Source: Candidatus Scatomorpha stercoravium (GTDB lineage Bacteria; Bacillota; Clostridia; Oscillospirales; Oscillospiraceae). Taken from it: a stretch of DNA of 6,901 nucleotides. Position numbers and translations under genes: made by a program. How positions within the stretch are numbered: the stretch's first letter is position 1; each line of letters begins with the position of its first letter. Shown piece after piece: positions 4,820 to 6,901 of this stretch. The DNA lies in contig DVKN01000115.1 in the NCBI GenBank assembly GCA_018716005.1, forward strand, positions 1 to 6,901, given 5' to 3'. The notes under the pieces are model-generated. The model made no database searches, was not told where the DNA came from, and was given only the letters and a program-made list of their open reading frames with translations.

Positions 4820-6901
4820 TCAGTCGCGCAGGCCCATGGCCTCGCGCTCCTTGATGGCGTCCTTGCGGGAGAGGTTCACGCGGCCGCGGTCGTCGATCTC
4901 CATCACCTTGACCCAGGTCATGTCGCCGATGTTCAGCACGTCCTCAACCTTCTCGGTGCGCTTGAACTCGAGGTCCTTGATGTGGATCATGCCGTCCTTG
5001 CCGGGGGCGAGCTCGACGAAGGCGCCTATCGGGATGATGCGCACGACCTGGCCATAGTAGAGCTTGCCGACCTCGGGCTCGAAGACGATGTTCTCTATCG
5101 TCTGGCGCGCGGCGCGGCAGGCCTCGATATCGGCGGAGGCGATATAGATGTTGCCGGAGTCCTCGATGTCTATCTTGCAGCCGGTGTCGGCGCAAATCTT
5201 CTGGATAACCTTGCCGCCGGAGCCGATGACCTCGCGAATCTTGTCGGGGTTAATGGTCATCTTTATCATCTTGGGCGCGGTCTTGGCGAGTTCCTTCCTG
5301 GGCTCGCGGATGCAGGGGAGCATAATCTCGTCGAGAATCTGGATGCGGGCCTCGCGGGTCTTGGTGAGGGCGTCCTTGATGATAGCGTGGGTGAGGCCGT
5401 CGTTCTTGAGGTCCATCTGAATGGCGGTGATGCCGTCCTTGGTGCCGGCGACCTTGAAGTCCATCTCGCCGTGGAAGTCCTCGACGCCCTGGATGTCGAT
5501 GAAGGTGGTGAACTCGTCGCCGTCCTGGATGAGGCCGCAGGAGATGCCCGCGACGGGGGCCTTTATGGGTACGCCGGCGTCCATGAGGGCGAGGGTGCTG
5601 CCGCAGATGGAGCCCTGGGAGGTGGAGCCGTTGGAGGAGAGCACCTCGCTCACCACGCGGATAGCGTAGGGGAAGTCCTCAACGCTGGGGATGACGGGCT
5701 CGAGGGCCTTCTCGGCCAGGGCGCCGTGGCCGTACTCGCGGCGGCCGGTGGAGCGCTGGGGCTTGGCCTCGCCGGTGGAGTAGCCGGGGAAGTTGTAGTG
5801 GTGCATATAGCGCTTCTCTTCCTCTTCCCAGATAGTGTCGAGCTTCTGGTTCATGGAGAGGGTGTTGAGCGTGGCTATGCTGAGCACCTGGGTCTGGCCG
5901 CGGGTGAAGAGGCCGCTGCCGTGGACGCGGGGAATGACGCCGACCTCGGCGGCCAGGGGCCGTATCTCGTCCATGCTGCGGCCGTCGACGCGGTGGCCGG
6001 CGAGCAGCCAGGCCTTGACTATCTTCTTCTGGAACTTGTAGGTTATCTCGTCGAGATACTTGTCCATGTCAGGGTACTCGTCGAGGAAGAGCTCGTGCCA
6101 GCGCTCGATGAGCTTGTTCCAGCGCTCCTCGCGGATGTTCTTGTCGTCGGTGTCCATGGCGGCCTTGGCCTCGTCCATGGTGGCCCCGACAATCTTGTTG
6201 AAGAGCTCCTCGTTGAAGTCGGCGTGCTCATACTCGAACTTGGGCTTGCCAATCTCCTCGACCATCTTGTCGATGAGGTCGAGCACGGGCTGGAGCTTCT
6301 CGTGCGCCTGCACGATGCCCTCGTACATGACGTCCTCGGGGACCTGGTCGGCGGCGGCCTCAATCATGACGACCTTCTTGTGCGTCGCGGCGACGGTGAC
6401 GGTCATGCGGTTAGTCTCGCGCTCGGCCTTGGTGGGGTTGAAGAGGTAGCGCTCGCCGTCCCAGCCGAGGCTGATGCCGGCAATGGGGCCGTTCCAGGGG
6501 ATGTCGGAAATCGCCACGGCGGCGCTGGCGCCTATCATGGCGGTTATCTCGGGGGAGCAGTCGCGGTCGACGCTCATGACCTCGCACTGAATCGCGACGT
6601 CGTTCCGAAGGTCGCTCGGGAAGAGCGGGCGCATGGGGCGGTCGATAAGGCGGCTCGCCAGGACGGCGGGCAGGCTCGGACGGCCCTCGCGGCGCATGAA
6701 GCTCCCGGGGATGCGGCCGACGGCGTAGAGCTTCTCGTTGAAGTCCACGCTGAGCGGGAAGTAATCGATACCGTCGCGGGGGCGCGGGGAGGCGGTGACG
6801 GCGACGAGCACGGTGGTCTCGCCGTACTGGGTGAGCACTGCGGCGTTGGCGAGCTCGGCCATGCGGCCAATCTCCATGCGCAGCGGACGGCCGCAGTAGT
6901 C
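4820..6901 (-). CDS. pnp: Polynucleotide phosphorylase (PNPase), 5' end beyond right edge
   Basis: This 3'-5' exoribonuclease degrades RNA with phosphate, releasing nucleoside diphosphates, as a ring-shaped trimer and often in an RNA degradosome. The 693 visible residues begin DYCGRPLRMEIG, matching the AGRPLxxEtG region near the family's start, so only about ten residues are missing. The ATG at 6877 is internal. Domains are RNase PH-like 1 (to about 145, with the RIPGSFMRREGRP and RLIDRPMRPLFP blocks), the helical domain (about 235-310), RNase PH-like 2 (about 320-465), KH (about 550-608, GSGGK at 560-564) and S1 (about 612-680). In the second core domain the phosphate-site SNGSTS motif and the residues matching E. 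coli Asp486, Asp492 and Lys494 (here Asp475, Asp481, Lys483) are kept, so it should be active. rpsO commonly precedes pnp and would lie to the right. Confidence 0.98.
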   Translation of the reverse strand, partial: DYCGRPLRMEIGRMAELANAAVLTQYGETTVLVAVTASPRPRDGIDYFPLSVDFNEKLYAVGRIPGSFMRREGRPSLPAVLASRLIDRPMRPLFPSDLRNDVAIQCEVMSVDRDCSPEITAMIGASAAVAISDIPWNGPIAGISLGWDGERYLFNPTKAERETNRMTVTVAATHKKVVMIEAAADQVPEDVMYEGIVQAHEKLQPVLDLIDKMVEEIGKPKFEYEHADFNEELFNKIVGATMDEAKAAMDTDDKNIREERWNKLIERWHELFLDEYPDMDKYLDEITYKFQKKIVKAWLLAGHRVDGRSMDEIRPLAAEVGVIPRVHGSGLFTRGQTQVLSIATLNTLSMNQKLDTIWEEEEKRYMHHYNFPGYSTGEAKPQRSTGRREYGHGALAEKALEPVIPSVEDFPYAIRVVSEVLSSNGSTSQGSICGSTLALMDAGVPIKAPVAGISCGLIQDGDEFTTFIDIQGVEDFHGEMDFKVAGTKDGITAIQMDLKNDGLTHAIIKDALTKTREARIQILDEIMLPCIREPRKELAKTAPKMIKMTINPDKIREVIGSGGKVIQKICADTGCKIDIEDSGNIYIASADIEACRAARQTIENIVFEPEVGKLYYGQVVRIIPIGAFVELAPGKDGMIHIKDLEFKRTEKVEDVLNIGDMTWVKVMEIDDRGRVNLSRKDAIKEREAMGLRD

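Noticed and set aside
6875..6877. ATG as the start of pnp
   Set aside because: The frame stays open upstream to the window edge and the upstream residues (CGRPLR) match conserved PNPase sequence, so this methionine is internal.

Overview
The window reads as chromosomal DNA of a high-GC member of the Bacillota, most likely a Clostridia-type anaerobe. The grounds are strong AGGAGG-like ribosome binding sites, sigma-A style TTGNNN-17-TATAAT promoters, an LCP (LytR-CpsA-Psr) cell-wall protein, and firmicute-like S2 and polynucleotide phosphorylase (PNPase) sequences. Genus cannot be decided from this sequence. Nearly all of it is coding. The longest gaps are 270-463 (194 nt) and 1965-2146 (182 nt), both filled with regulatory sequence. 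I see no tRNA, rRNA, CRISPR array, insertion sequence or prophage.

Left part (1-1000): the 5' end of rpsB (ribosomal protein S2) runs leftward off the edge, behind a good promoter and a GC-rich leader that can fold. Upstream on the same strand is a complete small GtrA-family membrane protein gene with a GTG start and its own terminator-like structure. A 110-nt divergent promoter region separates it from the next gene.

Middle part (1006-2146): a 120-residue protein of unknown function with a Cys-x3-Cys-Cys-Cys cluster (+ strand) converges on, and overlaps by 10 nt, a gene for an XRE-type helix-turn-helix regulator (- strand). The regulator gene is divergent from the following operon. The shared 182-nt region holds a TTGACA-type promoter for the regulator, a weaker promoter for the operon, and a 7+7 bp inverted repeat around the operon's -35 region that is a candidate operator.

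Right part (2147-6901): a two-gene operon encodes an LCP-family membrane protein and, overlapping it by ATGA, an acetokinase-family enzyme. Several residues that line the acetate kinase active site are changed in the enzyme. A strong 12-bp-stem hairpin, usable in both directions, separates this operon from pnp (PNPase), which enters from the right edge on the - strand and lacks only about its first ten codons.

Most of the window is ordinary housekeeping and cell-envelope content. The parts most deserving a second look are the divergent acetokinase, its tight translational link to an LCP protein, and the possible local control by the neighbouring regulator. No clear new defence or mobile system is visible.
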